Numbered from the stretch's first letter, positions 53,549 to 63,052 are shown. The stretch: DNA of 64,000 nt from an uncultured Lachnospiraceae bacterium (GCA_902801515.1 CADCII010000015.1:1-64000), one strand, 5' to 3'. Numbers and translations: made by a program. The notes: generated by a model not told the origin, from the sequence alone.

Positions 53549-53591
53549 GGAAAGTCCATCTTACAGAACGAGCCGCCGGTACTGTTAAGAT
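53549..53591 (+). promoter_or_regulatory. Shared bipartite promoter, copy 6
   Basis: GGAAAGTCCATCTTACAG at 53549-53566, identical in the box to copy 5, then 20 bases from CTTACA to TAAGAT (53586-53591). It starts the long run of genes 53674 to beyond 64000. Confidence 0.8.
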
Positions 53592-53673
53592 ACAGACAAC
53601 AAGAACATGAATTGCAGCGATTATAGGAAGCATGTTCAGATCGTACAGTTCAGAGGAGACGGAGGTTACGATT

Positions 53674-54126
53674 ATGAATAAAGGAACGAGATTAGGGTTG
53701 GCGGCGGTGATCCTGATTATCATTGTATCGGGATTCGCCGGATATACAGTACGGACGAATGGGATGACAGACATATACAATACTGCCCTTCAGCTTCATG
53801 AAGCGACGGATCCGAAGAAGCTCTGGAATCTTCCTGTCTTAGATATCCGCAGGAGCAGATCAACAGAAGACGGCGAAGAAGATAATTCTGCATCCAGTCA
53901 GAGCACTATAGTACCGTCTGTCAACTATATCACCTGTCCGAGCTGCGGTGGTGCCGGAAGGTTTATCTGCGGAATCTGTGGAGGAACCGGGCAGCAGTAT
54001 ATACCGAATCTGTATTACGATGCTGTCATGGGATGGACCGGCGGATACCAGGGCTGCGGCGGCTGCGGCGGAAGCGGTGGAACAGTTTGCTCAACCTGCG
54101 GCGGAACCGGACAGGTTATAGGCTGA
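53674..54126 (+). CDS. Membrane-anchored DnaJ-type zinc-finger protein without J domain
   Basis: 150 residues from ATG 53674 (GGAGG upstream). One N-terminal helix (about 7-26), a linker, then four CxxCxG-type motifs as in the DnaJ Cys-rich domain: CPSCGGAG, CGICGGTG, CGGCGGSG, CSTCGGTG. Four such motifs bind two zinc ions in DnaJ. No J domain, so it does not recruit DnaK; in this position it is probably outside the membrane (the linker is polar and follows a signal-anchor-like helix), perhaps holding unfolded secreted proteins. Orientation is not certain. First gene of a ten-kb operon. Confidence 0.82.
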   Translation: MNKGTRLGLAAVILIIIVSGFAGYTVRTNGMTDIYNTALQLHEATDPKKLWNLPVLDIRRSRSTEDGEEDNSASSQSTIVPSVNYITCPSCGGAGRFICGICGGTGQQYIPNLYYDAVMGWTGGYQGCGGCGGSGGTVCSTCGGTGQVIG

Positions 54127-54167
54127 TAGGATTGCAGACTGAGAAAGAATGGAAGGAGACAAATGAT

Positions 54168-54749
54168 ATGTATTGCAGTAAATGTGGGCAGATGCTGCCA
54201 GACGGAATGAAATATTGCACTAAGTGCGGATCCTTATTATCGGAATCCGCCCCGGATGTAAAACCGAAAGATATAACCTTGGGTATGGCTGCGGATGCAG
54301 CAGGCATATCTGATGTGGAAGCAGCAGACGTACCAGACGTACAGCCCAAGACTTATATGTCTGAAGAAAGCGTTACCAACCAGCTTCTTCGGGAAATTCT
54401 GCAGAAGCTTGACGAGAACAAGTGTGATCTTCGAAGCAATCAGAAATATAAAGTCACAGACAAACCGACAATAAACAGCGAATCAGCAAATATCGGCGGC
54501 AGTATTACGGCATATGTTTTGTGTGCGCTCTCTGTTATTTATATGACTCTCATTGTGTATACGTCAGTGATTACCTACACGGGAGATGTGCTTGACCTTC
54601 TACAGTATATAATCCCGAATCTTGTGATCTGCGCAGTTATATGGGGTCTTGGAATGTGTGTCCATCATCTGCATCATATTTATCATAGTCAGAAAGATTT
54701 CTATGAGAGTCACAAGACACCGACAGGTTTTGAGGAGTTGGAGGATTAA
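54168..54749 (+). CDS. Zinc-ribbon membrane protein
   Basis: 193 residues from ATG 54168, which is set by GGAAGGAG upstream. An N-terminal zinc ribbon (CSKCGQMLPDGMKYCTKCG, residues 3-21) is followed by a disordered acidic linker, a short helical segment (TNQLLREILQKLDE) and two membrane helices (about 110-132 and 140-160), with a His-rich end HHLHHIYH. The ribbon is the same type as in 11461-12810 and the next gene. Cytoplasmic ribbon expected. Function unknown. Confidence 0.78.
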   Translation: MYCSKCGQMLPDGMKYCTKCGSLLSESAPDVKPKDITLGMAADAAGISDVEAADVPDVQPKTYMSEESVTNQLLREILQKLDENKCDLRSNQKYKVTDKPTINSESANIGGSITAYVLCALSVIYMTLIVYTSVITYTGDVLDLLQYIIPNLVICAVIWGLGMCVHHLHHIYHSQKDFYESHKTPTGFEELED

Positions 54750-54791
54750 GACATCGTTAAGTATCTTATGTAAAGCAAGAGGAGAGATTCT

Positions 54792-56525
54792 ATGTATTGT
54801 CCGGAATGTGGTAAACAGAATAGAGAGGACGCCAATTACTGCGGCTATTGCGGATACAGACTCCAGGTCTTGATGGACCACGATCCGGCGTATGCCCCGG
54901 AATTCCCGGAAGGGGATCTGCTTCTATCCGACAGCCCGGCTATGGAGGAGGAAGAATGTACAGAGTCTTTAAAAGAGGATGACGTAGATATAATTGACAA
55001 GACTGGAACTTCCGCCCGGAGAGTCTGGAAGAATCGTTTCTGGATCATGGGCATCCTGTGGCTGATTGCTCCTTACGCTGGACAGCTCATTCTTCTCACT
55101 CTTCCCAATGTGTATGTAAAGCGCATCATCGATCTGTTCAGCAACAGTGCGGTATACGGACAGCTTTCTGCAGAAATGGCGAGGATCAGTGAATCGATCA
55201 GCAACCTCCGTTTTTCTGGGGTGTCAGATATCATTCCGATGGCTGGAAGGACAGTTTCTCTATTTGTACAGGTTCTGAGAGCCGGGGCAGCGATAATCAT
55301 CCTCACGATACGAACACTTCCTGTTTTTTTCCTGCCTCTGCTTGTCCTTTCCGGACTGCTGTTAGCTGGCAGGTTCCTGCTTGAAAGAGGAGCTGCCTGG
55401 CGCCTGTTCAAGAAAGCAGGAATGGCACCATGGAAGAGCATTATTCCGGTCTATAACATTTACTGCAGAGTGAAGATCGCGACACATGAGACGAAACTGT
55501 TCTGGCGCAGTTTGATTGTTGTTCTATGCGAGACAGTTGTGTCAGGGGCTCTCATTCGACAGCTGTTCACACTCCAGGGGCTGGAGGGAGCACCGAATAC
55601 TGAGGGGATTAAGCTTATTGTGCTCTTGATCGTACAGATAGCTTTACTGCTGTATGTCCTGGTAATGACCCTGAAGGTTTATCATAGTATGGGAGTCTGC
55701 TTTGGATATGGACGGACGTTCCTGATAGTAACAGCGTTGGTGCTGCCTATATTATTCCTTGCAGTCTATTATGAATTCATTTCCGCAACCCCATATCCAG
55801 GCGTCTCAACCGTTGAGGACATTTTCACTCTGATAACATTTTTAAGTTTTCCGAAGCTTACTGAGTTCCTGCTTGGCTGGAATGACGATGCCTACCTTGA
55901 AGAAGACTTTGGCTGGGAGCCCCGGAGCTGCCGAAGTGTTGGGATTGTAATTGCTATAACCGCCGGGCTGCTGGTTGCACTTGCTGCAGGTATACGATTT
56001 GGCGGAAAGGGAGCGGAACTGAATCCGCTAAATGCTGCTGTGGCAGAAAGCGAAGTCTCGCAGACAGATGTGACAACTCAGCTATCTCCGGCTCCAGAAG
56101 ATTCCTCTCTGTTAACGCCCGCGCAGGAGACAGACCCCGGGAATTCAATGGTTCCGGCATCTGCGCAGGAAACACCTTCTCAACCTTCAACAGATACCTG
56201 TATGGGTGGCGGCGTGACGGTATCGTATGTTGGATCTGACAAAGGCAGCAACACTGTCACACTGCGGATCGAGAACAACATCGATTCCAATATCTCTCTT
56301 TTCGGGTTGCCCACACAGATCATCAACGGACAAAGTATCAGCCTGAATCCATATGCAAATATGGGATTAACAAGAGAGGAGATACTGCCGGATACATATC
56401 GGGATATTACATTCGCAGTCGACACACAGCTGCTTGACACAGGAGGAACGATCCAGGGAGAGCTGTTTATTCTGAACCCGACCATAGAGGATCGTATCTA
56501 CTCCATAGATATCGCAGCGAAATAA
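54792..56525 (+). CDS. Zinc-ribbon polytopic membrane protein with DUF5684-like core
   Basis: 577 residues. Zinc ribbon CPECGKQNREDANYCGYCG at residues 3-21, an acidic linker, then about seven membrane helices (80-410). The core includes LFKKAGMAPWKSIIPVYNIYC, the hallmark of DUF5684-type membrane proteins. A Ser/Thr/Pro stalk and an extracellular beta-rich domain (about 480-577, VTVSYVGSDKGSNTVTLRIENN) end it. The last helix precedes the stalk, so the C-terminal domain faces outside. Role unknown; neighbours suggest envelope signalling or secretion. Confidence 0.8.
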   Translation: MYCPECGKQNREDANYCGYCGYRLQVLMDHDPAYAPEFPEGDLLLSDSPAMEEEECTESLKEDDVDIIDKTGTSARRVWKNRFWIMGILWLIAPYAGQLILLTLPNVYVKRIIDLFSNSAVYGQLSAEMARISESISNLRFSGVSDIIPMAGRTVSLFVQVLRAGAAIIILTIRTLPVFFLPLLVLSGLLLAGRFLLERGAAWRLFKKAGMAPWKSIIPVYNIYCRVKIATHETKLFWRSLIVVLCETVVSGALIRQLFTLQGLEGAPNTEGIKLIVLLIVQIALLLYVLVMTLKVYHSMGVCFGYGRTFLIVTALVLPILFLAVYYEFISATPYPGVSTVEDIFTLITFLSFPKLTEFLLGWNDDAYLEEDFGWEPRSCRSVGIVIAITAGLLVALAAGIRFGGKGAELNPLNAAVAESEVSQTDVTTQLSPAPEDSSLLTPAQETDPGNSMVPASAQETPSQPSTDTCMGGGVTVSYVGSDKGSNTVTLRIENNIDSNISLFGLPTQIINGQSISLNPYANMGLTREEILPDTYRDITFAVDTQLLDTGGTIQGELFILNPTIEDRIYSIDIAAK

Positions 56526-56537
56526 CAGGACAGAGTC

Positions 56538-57782
56538 ATGACAAATACGAATTACCCCGAATTATTCCAGCAAATTGATCTCGACCGCTCCATCAAGGAC
56601 TTTGAATATACGCGCAGGGCAATGAAGAACATACGCACCCTCACGCAGTCTGAAGATTTCCGGACGATGGATTCAGAGACGATATATAACTACCTGCAGG
56701 ATAACCAGACCTTTGTGTTTTTCTGCGATTACCTGAAGCGGTACATTTACCAGAATGTAGGAATAGAAGAGCCTTTTTCTGAGGTCGACGATGTGGTGTA
56801 TCGCACCATACTGCGAGATTCCTTTGAAGCGACCAGAACGCCGAAATCTTTTACACCGACGTCCACAAAATGGAACGCGATCTTTAATAACTGGCTGAAA
56901 CAGTACTCGGTAAGAAGATCAACGGTGTTTATTCTGGGATTTGGTCTGCATATGCCCGTTGAAGATGTCTCCGAGTTTCTGACTAAGGTACTGAAGGAAG
57001 AGGACTTCCGTTTTGACGATGCGCAGGAAGTGATCTACTGGTTCTGCTACAGGAACGGCTTTGGATATCCGAAGGCAGTGGCGCTTCAGGAAGCCTATGA
57101 AACCCTGGATACGAAGGTACTGCCAGAGGATAAGCCGGTAATGAAGGCAGAGGATATCCTGCTTTTGCCGGACTTCCATCTGGAGGATGAGGAAGATCTT
57201 CTTTTCTACCTTGCCTGCCTGAAGGGATCTGGCGAACAGTCGCACCAGCTTAATGCCTTTAGACATTTTTCGGAGCTTGTGGAAGAAGCCAGGGAGGAGA
57301 TTGCCCGCTATTATACGAAAGACGATGGCGAGGAAGAGGCTGACAATAAAGGCAGGAAAAAGACCTGGAACCGCGCGGATATATCAAATGGCGATATTGA
57401 AAAATGGATCTGCAGCGGGATCCCTACCACGGGAAACGGGAACCTTATGAAGGCGTCTGACTCGACGCTCAGCAGGCTCTTTGGAAACCATCGTATGAGC
57501 AGGCAGCGGCTGGATGAACTCCTTTCAAAGAAATCGCCCGTAGAGCGCTTTGACCTGATAACAATGAAGTTTTTTCTTGTCGCTATATCCCCGATCGATG
57601 ATGCCGCCGAACGCTACAGGACATTTGCCGAACAGATGAATGAAATACTCGAAGACAGCCATATGATGAGCATTTATCCTGCCAACCCATATGAGGCGTT
57701 CATACTGTTGTGCCTGATGACTGATGGGCCGCTGGCAGTATATTCCGATATATGGGAGATGTCTTACCATAATGAGGATTGA
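56538..57782 (+). CDS. Cytoplasmic protein of unknown function next to the PP2C phosphatase
   Basis: 414 residues, soluble and mostly helical, with no signal or membrane segment. A segment near 125-175 (RRSTVFILGFGLHMPVEDVS then EFLTKVLKEEDF) has the look of a helix-turn-helix or a helical interaction repeat. A charged linker (EEEADNKGRKKTW) near 275 splits two halves. It starts 12 bases after the DUF5684-like gene and ends 6 bases before PP2C, so it is almost surely made with the phosphatase. It could be the kinase/phosphatase substrate or output protein; that is inference. Confidence 0.7.
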   Translation: MTNTNYPELFQQIDLDRSIKDFEYTRRAMKNIRTLTQSEDFRTMDSETIYNYLQDNQTFVFFCDYLKRYIYQNVGIEEPFSEVDDVVYRTILRDSFEATRTPKSFTPTSTKWNAIFNNWLKQYSVRRSTVFILGFGLHMPVEDVSEFLTKVLKEEDFRFDDAQEVIYWFCYRNGFGYPKAVALQEAYETLDTKVLPEDKPVMKAEDILLLPDFHLEDEEDLLFYLACLKGSGEQSHQLNAFRHFSELVEEAREEIARYYTKDDGEEEADNKGRKKTWNRADISNGDIEKWICSGIPTTGNGNLMKASDSTLSRLFGNHRMSRQRLDELLSKKSPVERFDLITMKFFLVAISPIDDAAERYRTFAEQMNEILEDSHMMSIYPANPYEAFILLCLMTDGPLAVYSDIWEMSYHNED

Positions 57783-57788
57783 TTACTT

Positions 57789-58559
57789 ATGAGTTATCGC
57801 GTTGAATATGCTGCCATCTGTTTTACCGGAAAAGAGAGGGTGAACAATGAAGATAACTTCTATGTGGACGGGCGGTTCCTTCCAGAGAAGAACAGTGGGC
57901 TGCCCGGGCTGATAGAGGGGACATTCCTTTCAGGGGACAGGGCAATGGCAGCTGTCTTCGACGGACTGGGAGGTTGTGAAGCGGGAGAAAGAGCCGCGTT
58001 CCTGGCAGCGAAGACAATGGGAACGCTTTTAAACAGCAAAGCGGAAAAAGAAGTGGCAGAGGCAGATACACATTCTCTGATAAACAGCATGTGTGAAGAA
58101 CTGAACCGGGCAGTGTGCGGCTCACAGGCAAACGCGACGCCCTTGTCAAGGGGGACGACCGTCGTATCAGCCCTTTTCAGGAACGGAAAGGTCGCGGCGT
58201 GGAATGTTGGGGACAGCATGTCTTTCCTTATCAGGGAAGGGAGAATAAAGTCCGTTTCAAAGCAGCATGTGGCGGATTACGGGTTCGCTTTTGGAAAACC
58301 ACCCATCACGCAGTGTCTTGGCATTCCGGTTGATGAGATGGTCATTGAGCCATATATCAGCGAGTTTCCTGCCAGGGAAGGGGATATTATCCTCCTGACG
58401 TCCGATGGGGTCACGGATGTCCTTTCGGAAGAAGAGATCCTGACGCTGGTGGAGCGTGGAGAAACATTAGGTGAAACCACTAAGAAAATCGCGTCCGTAG
58501 TGAACTTAAGGGGTGCTCCTGATAATACGACGGCCGTGTTATGCAGGGTGCAGATATAG
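57789..58559 (+). CDS. PP2C-family Ser/Thr protein phosphatase
   Basis: 256-residue cytoplasmic metal-dependent phosphatase that should reverse the kinases' action. The PPM motifs are present: NNEDNF (metal Asp), VFDGLGGCEAGERAA, GTTVVSALF, WNVGDSMSF, LLTSDGVTD and APDNTTAVL. The length is the compact bacterial PP2C form. It has no membrane helix. It lies between the unknown 414-residue protein and two secreted proteins, upstream of kinase 2 in the same operon. Confidence 0.94.
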   Translation: MSYRVEYAAICFTGKERVNNEDNFYVDGRFLPEKNSGLPGLIEGTFLSGDRAMAAVFDGLGGCEAGERAAFLAAKTMGTLLNSKAEKEVAEADTHSLINSMCEELNRAVCGSQANATPLSRGTTVVSALFRNGKVAAWNVGDSMSFLIREGRIKSVSKQHVADYGFAFGKPPITQCLGIPVDEMVIEPYISEFPAREGDIILLTSDGVTDVLSEEEILTLVERGETLGETTKKIASVVNLRGAPDNTTAVLCRVQI

Positions 58560-58606
58560 AAAAAAGTATGCAAAAGCAAGAGTTCACCAGAAAGGAGGAA
58601 CGAAAG

Positions 58607-60076
58607 ATGTTTCATGCAAAACGTCTGATCGTGTTTGTGATGTGTCTTGGTCTTGTCTCTGATGCGAAAGCAGTGTTTGCGGAGGATTACTTTGAAAGAG
58701 TTCCTCTGTACCTGTCATCTGTCACAGGATACTCTGATGAGTATCGGCTGAATTACCATTTTCCGACGTATGAATTGAACGTTGAGATCTCTGATACTGG
58801 TGTCGGGAACGGCGAGGAGAATTACAGTCCGCTTGACATGGTGCTGTTTTTATCGAAACAGGAACCTGGTCTGTCAGGGTATGACCTGAATCTATGGCAG
58901 TTTGCAGCGGTACAGAACTATCCGGAGCAGTTGCTGTTTCTTTTGAGCCAGGATATTCGAAACGGCAATATAGCAAGTATTCATTGTACTTATTCCGAAG
59001 AAGATGATTACCCATTCACAGGGATTGACTATCTTTTCGAGACCGATGGAGAGACACATCTGTTGGGGTATACAGAATCTTTCACATTTTCCGACAATGT
59101 CGAGAGAGCCAGAGCCCTTGAACTGGAGTATATATATCACTATACAGAGGACTGGAGGCTGACTCAGATCGAAGTAGTATTCACGCAAAACAATCTCACG
59201 GCATTTCGATATCATATATGGCCGGAGATTACATATGATGAGAGTGGCCGTATTGTACATTTCGTTGGTGGAACCTGTTATAAAGATGTGACTGAGTCCT
59301 GTACTCTGAGCTATGACGAAACGGGGAATATCTCCCAATGTTCAAGCCAGCCATGTTCAGTAAATGATCATACGGTTTTAAGTGCACAGACAGATACCAC
59401 AAGTTTTCAATTTGACCAGGAGCATCGGATACTGTCCTCCTCTTCAGACAGCCCGGAAAAAGAATCAGCTGTATATACCTATGATGAGTACGGGTATGTG
59501 ACAACAGCTGCGACAACCATTGATGACTTTCCGGCGAGAGGAGCAAGCCTGGAGTATGGAGACGCGATCTCTCAAGATGCCAGGCATGTGTCGGATGAGT
59601 ATGATATATATGTGGCAAAGGAACCGCCATTCAAGGTATTTACAGTTGGCCCGGAGAACATCACAGATCAGTTTACGACAGACAGTGCGTTCTTCTATGA
59701 CGGAGTTATTGAACTTTATGTGGGTCCGCAAGATAGGATGGAGTCAATCAAAAATGGAGACGCCGTTGCGTTTGAGATGAATGAAGGCTGGAACGCCACT
59801 GTCACAGAACAAGACTATGATCATGGAGAGGAGAGGGAGATTAAAAGCGGTGACACCTTGAGCCTCTATACTGTCGGGACTGGCTGGGGGCTGAACATCC
59901 ATGTCTGGCGAGGTACAGACTACTATTCTGATGATTACAGAGAATGTAACTACCTGCTGTTGTCAAATCCCGAGATGCTTGAAGAGGAAACGGACGAGGA
60001 TTGGGATGAGGAATGGGATGAAGAGTGGGACGAAGAGTGGGACGAGGAATGGGATGAAGAATGGTACGAGGATTGA
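58607..60076 (+). CDS. Secreted beta-rich protein with DEEW repeat tail
   Basis: 489 residues from ATG 58607 (AGGAGG upstream). The signal peptide is residues 1-25 (ending VFA-ED). The body has RHS/YD-like beta segments (ITYDESGRIVHFVGG, CTLSYDETGNISQC, YTYDEYGYVTTA). The last 25 residues contain five DEEW units encoded by five 12-bp repeats (60005-60064), then YED. Highly acidic, with regular Trp. Function unknown. It starts 47 bases after PP2C and ends 5 bases before the next secreted-protein gene. Confidence 0.78.
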   Translation: MFHAKRLIVFVMCLGLVSDAKAVFAEDYFERVPLYLSSVTGYSDEYRLNYHFPTYELNVEISDTGVGNGEENYSPLDMVLFLSKQEPGLSGYDLNLWQFAAVQNYPEQLLFLLSQDIRNGNIASIHCTYSEEDDYPFTGIDYLFETDGETHLLGYTESFTFSDNVERARALELEYIYHYTEDWRLTQIEVVFTQNNLTAFRYHIWPEITYDESGRIVHFVGGTCYKDVTESCTLSYDETGNISQCSSQPCSVNDHTVLSAQTDTTSFQFDQEHRILSSSSDSPEKESAVYTYDEYGYVTTAATTIDDFPARGASLEYGDAISQDARHVSDEYDIYVAKEPPFKVFTVGPENITDQFTTDSAFFYDGVIELYVGPQDRMESIKNGDAVAFEMNEGWNATVTEQDYDHGEEREIKSGDTLSLYTVGTGWGLNIHVWRGTDYYSDDYRECNYLLLSNPEMLEEETDEDWDEEWDEEWDEEWDEEWDEEWYED

Positions 60077-60081
60077 GAATA

Positions 60082-61401
60082 ATGAAAATATGGAAGCTTC
60101 TTGCCATAGCAATGATCATTCTTGCTGCTAATATAAATGAGGCACTTCTGGTCCGGGCGGATGAGGCGACATACCGTACGGCTCCCTCCTTTCTCCCGTT
60201 TTCGTACACGGATGATTCCATTTTCCCGGATCCAGACATGATCTCTTTTCCGGGAAAAGAAGAACAGTTATATTTCATCGGTCTGAAGGAACAGGTAGAC
60301 AAGTATGGAGAAATGCAGGGAATAATCAGTGATCAGGACGAGCCCCCGGGAGTCCGCTGGGCTTCGATGGCTGACTTTTGGGGCAGCGGTGATCAGATAT
60401 TTGCTATCGTATACAGATCAGCGGGAGAGGAAAAGGATGCGTCAGAAACGCTCGACTGTACCCTTGATATATATAGAAGGGATGAGTCAGAGCTGACGCG
60501 GCTCTTCTCAACAACAGTCTCTGAGACCCCTGCGCTGATCAACAGCGGTGGGCAGGATCTTCTTCTTATCACTGATGCAGCCGGGGCGGAACTTCTCACG
60601 TATGACAATGGAAGGATATCCGTATTTCACGGGCTTACATCGGGGGGATCCGATGTGTTTCTGGACGGAGAAATCATATCACAGGGAAAATACTGGGACA
60701 CCTTGTTCTCCTGGAAGACCTGTCTGAGGGAGACGAATGATTCGGTCATCTGGTACGAGGGATATAATGGGACAATGCACGCCGTCAATGCGGATATCTA
60801 TGATGCCGTAACACGGATGACAGGCAGACAGCTGGGCGTCGTGCCATCCGATGGTGAAGCATATCTGTATAATTCCTACCTGAACGAGTGCATGAAGGAT
60901 TGCTGCAACGCCGCTTCTTCTGATGCCGGTGATCTGAGCTATGCGCAAGGGGATTTTTACTTTAAGGATCTTGACGGGGATGGACACCTTGAAGTGATCA
61001 GCCATTTTCTGAATGAAAGCGATGGAAATGAGCAGTGGAATGTCGCGACATCGGATGGAACGGTGATCAATGGAAAATCCATATCCAATCGTCAGGTCAA
61101 TGCGATCTTCTCGGATGGGAACATATGCGTGGAAAGCCAGGGATCAGAGGAGGATCAGTATAAAAACGCACAATATAGCAACTGCTTTTCGGTCTCGGAA
61201 GGGAGATTGAAGGACAGCAGGATCGGTTTCAGCTGGCAGTATTCTGACTATGGGGGACTGCAGTACCTGAACGGTGAGCCTGTGTCCAGTGAAAGCTTTG
61301 CATTTCATGAGACGAATATGGAGGAAGAGGAAGGTGCGGGTTGTGATGTGTATTCCAATTGGGAGGATCTTCCGGACGTATTAAGCAAAAATTGCCCTTA
61401 A
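60082..61401 (+). CDS. Secreted FG-GAP/VCBS-like protein
   Basis: 439 residues from ATG 60082, with GAGGA 10 bases upstream. The signal peptide is residues 1-28 (ending VRA-DE). Beta-propeller-like segments include DFWGSGDQIFAIVYRS and the clear calcium-type loop FKDLDGDGHLEVISHF near residue 295, as in FG-GAP/VCBS repeats. It ends near LSKNCP with no anchor. It immediately precedes kinase 2, paralleling the gene at 43899 that precedes kinase 1, so it may be the kinase's extracellular partner (inference). Confidence 0.78.
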   Translation: MKIWKLLAIAMIILAANINEALLVRADEATYRTAPSFLPFSYTDDSIFPDPDMISFPGKEEQLYFIGLKEQVDKYGEMQGIISDQDEPPGVRWASMADFWGSGDQIFAIVYRSAGEEKDASETLDCTLDIYRRDESELTRLFSTTVSETPALINSGGQDLLLITDAAGAELLTYDNGRISVFHGLTSGGSDVFLDGEIISQGKYWDTLFSWKTCLRETNDSVIWYEGYNGTMHAVNADIYDAVTRMTGRQLGVVPSDGEAYLYNSYLNECMKDCCNAASSDAGDLSYAQGDFYFKDLDGDGHLEVISHFLNESDGNEQWNVATSDGTVINGKSISNRQVNAIFSDGNICVESQGSEEDQYKNAQYSNCFSVSEGRLKDSRIGFSWQYSDYGGLQYLNGEPVSSESFAFHETNMEEEEGAGCDVYSNWEDLPDVLSKNCP

Positions 61402-61425
61402 CGAAGACTTGGACGCAGGTGGACT

Positions 61426-63036
61426 ATGAACGACAGAATATCTCTTCCTGATGGATGGCAGGGTTGGAAAATAGTTGGTCTGATCGGAAGCGGATCGTAC
61501 GGGACCGTATACAAGGCGGAGCGCACAGTCCGCGGCAAGGTGTTTTCATGCGCCATAAAAGTGATCTCGATCCCTGGAGATGACTCGGAAGACCAGATGC
61601 TCCGCAGGGAGTACAAGACTGACGAATCCCTGAGAGCGTATTACAAAGATCTTGTCGATGGCTGTATTGAAGAGATCCAGATGATGGATTCGCTGAAAGG
61701 AATCTCAAACATCGTTTCGATCGAAGACTATGCTGTGACCGACCAGAAAAAAGGGATCGGATGGAACATTTTCATCCGAATGGAGTTTCTTCAGAGCCTG
61801 CCGGACTTTTACGTCTCAAATAAATTGAAAGAGCGTGAAGTTATAAAACTTGGGACTGATATCTGCACTGCCCTTTCCTACTGTGAAAAGCTGAACATCA
61901 TTCACAGGGATATCAAGCCGGACAATATTTTCATCTCACCGCTTGGAGATTTCAAACTGGGAGATTTCGGACTGGCAAGAAAACTGGACCGGTCCGCAGG
62001 AAGTTTCTCCACAAGGGGTACAGTGTCTTTCATGGCGCCGGAGGTCTTCAACGGACTTCATTACGGCAGGCAGGCCGACATCTATTCGCTCGGACTGGTT
62101 CTGTACCGGGTATTAAATCGAAACAGGGATCCTTTCGTCAATCCGTATAAGGCAATCGCGTATTACAAGGATAAAGATGAGGCGTTGCGGCGGCGGATCA
62201 GCGGGGAAGAACTCCCGCGACCGATTGAGGCATCGGAGGAGCTGTCTGCCGTTATTTTAAAGGCATGTGCGTTTGATCCTGCCAAAAGATATCAGTCGGC
62301 GGCTGATTTTAAAGATGCGCTGCTTTCCATCTCACAAGGAGGAAAGACTGATCATAAGATTATCCGGAAGACGCCGGCAGGCAGCCCTGAGAAGGAGAAG
62401 CAGGCCACTGAAGAGCGCAGGAACAGATTGAAACACAAGCCGCAGCTGCCGCTCCTTGTGATCGCCGGCTGTATTGTGATCACCGCTGGGCTTCTTGCAG
62501 GAAGAGGATTAAAAAACAGGAACCGCAGTGTGGGGCAGAAAGATACGGAGCGCCAGACAGAGCGTGTGGAAAGCATCTTTACCGGGCATCAGACAGAACT
62601 GGAACAGGCTGAATCTATACAGGGTTATTCTGACAGCGGAGTTTCTGAGGGGGAGATATCCGGGACTGAAGACCACGGAGAAACAGAACAGCAGATCACA
62701 AATTATCCGGGTAATCTGACATACAGAGCAGATAAAGATAAACAGGTTATAGAGATAAGCGACTGTTTTCGCTGCGTTATCAAAGAGGATGAGAGCGGCA
62801 GGACCGTCAGGAAGTACTTCTCAAAAAAGATTCTTGAGGACAGCATCAAGACGGGACTGAAAAGCCCGGAAGCGGAAATCCTGGCAGATACCGTTACAAT
62901 AGACGATTTTGACATAGAACAGAACGGTGATGTAATTACAGCCCGTTTCCTGCCGGATGAGGAGACAATCAGAACGGAAGAGCGTTACCACGTAAGCCTT
63001 GTTCTGAATCCGCAGGACGGTTCATCGGAAGAATAG
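61426..63036 (+). CDS. Membrane Hanks-type Ser/Thr protein kinase
   Basis: 536 residues. The kinase domain is about 8-295: glycine loop GSGSYGTV at 21-28, Lys45 in CAIKVISI, catalytic Asp162 in HRDIKPDN, Asp180 of DFG, and MAPEVFNG. A basic segment is followed by one membrane helix at about 342-363, then an extracellular stalk and a small beta-rich domain (about 425-536) ending ATRFLP-like strands and a Ser/Glu tail. The ectodomain does not resemble that of kinase 1, so the two kinases probably sense different cues. The catalytic halves are close relatives (shared LPxxWxxW start and same insert lengths). Confidence 0.93.
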   Translation: MNDRISLPDGWQGWKIVGLIGSGSYGTVYKAERTVRGKVFSCAIKVISIPGDDSEDQMLRREYKTDESLRAYYKDLVDGCIEEIQMMDSLKGISNIVSIEDYAVTDQKKGIGWNIFIRMEFLQSLPDFYVSNKLKEREVIKLGTDICTALSYCEKLNIIHRDIKPDNIFISPLGDFKLGDFGLARKLDRSAGSFSTRGTVSFMAPEVFNGLHYGRQADIYSLGLVLYRVLNRNRDPFVNPYKAIAYYKDKDEALRRRISGEELPRPIEASEELSAVILKACAFDPAKRYQSAADFKDALLSISQGGKTDHKIIRKTPAGSPEKEKQATEERRNRLKHKPQLPLLVIAGCIVITAGLLAGRGLKNRNRSVGQKDTERQTERVESIFTGHQTELEQAESIQGYSDSGVSEGEISGTEDHGETEQQITNYPGNLTYRADKDKQVIEISDCFRCVIKEDESGRTVRKYFSKKILEDSIKTGLKSPEAEILADTVTIDDFDIEQNGDVITARFLPDEETIRTEERYHVSLVLNPQDGSSEE

Positions 63037-63052
63037 ATTCAGGAGGAGTCAT

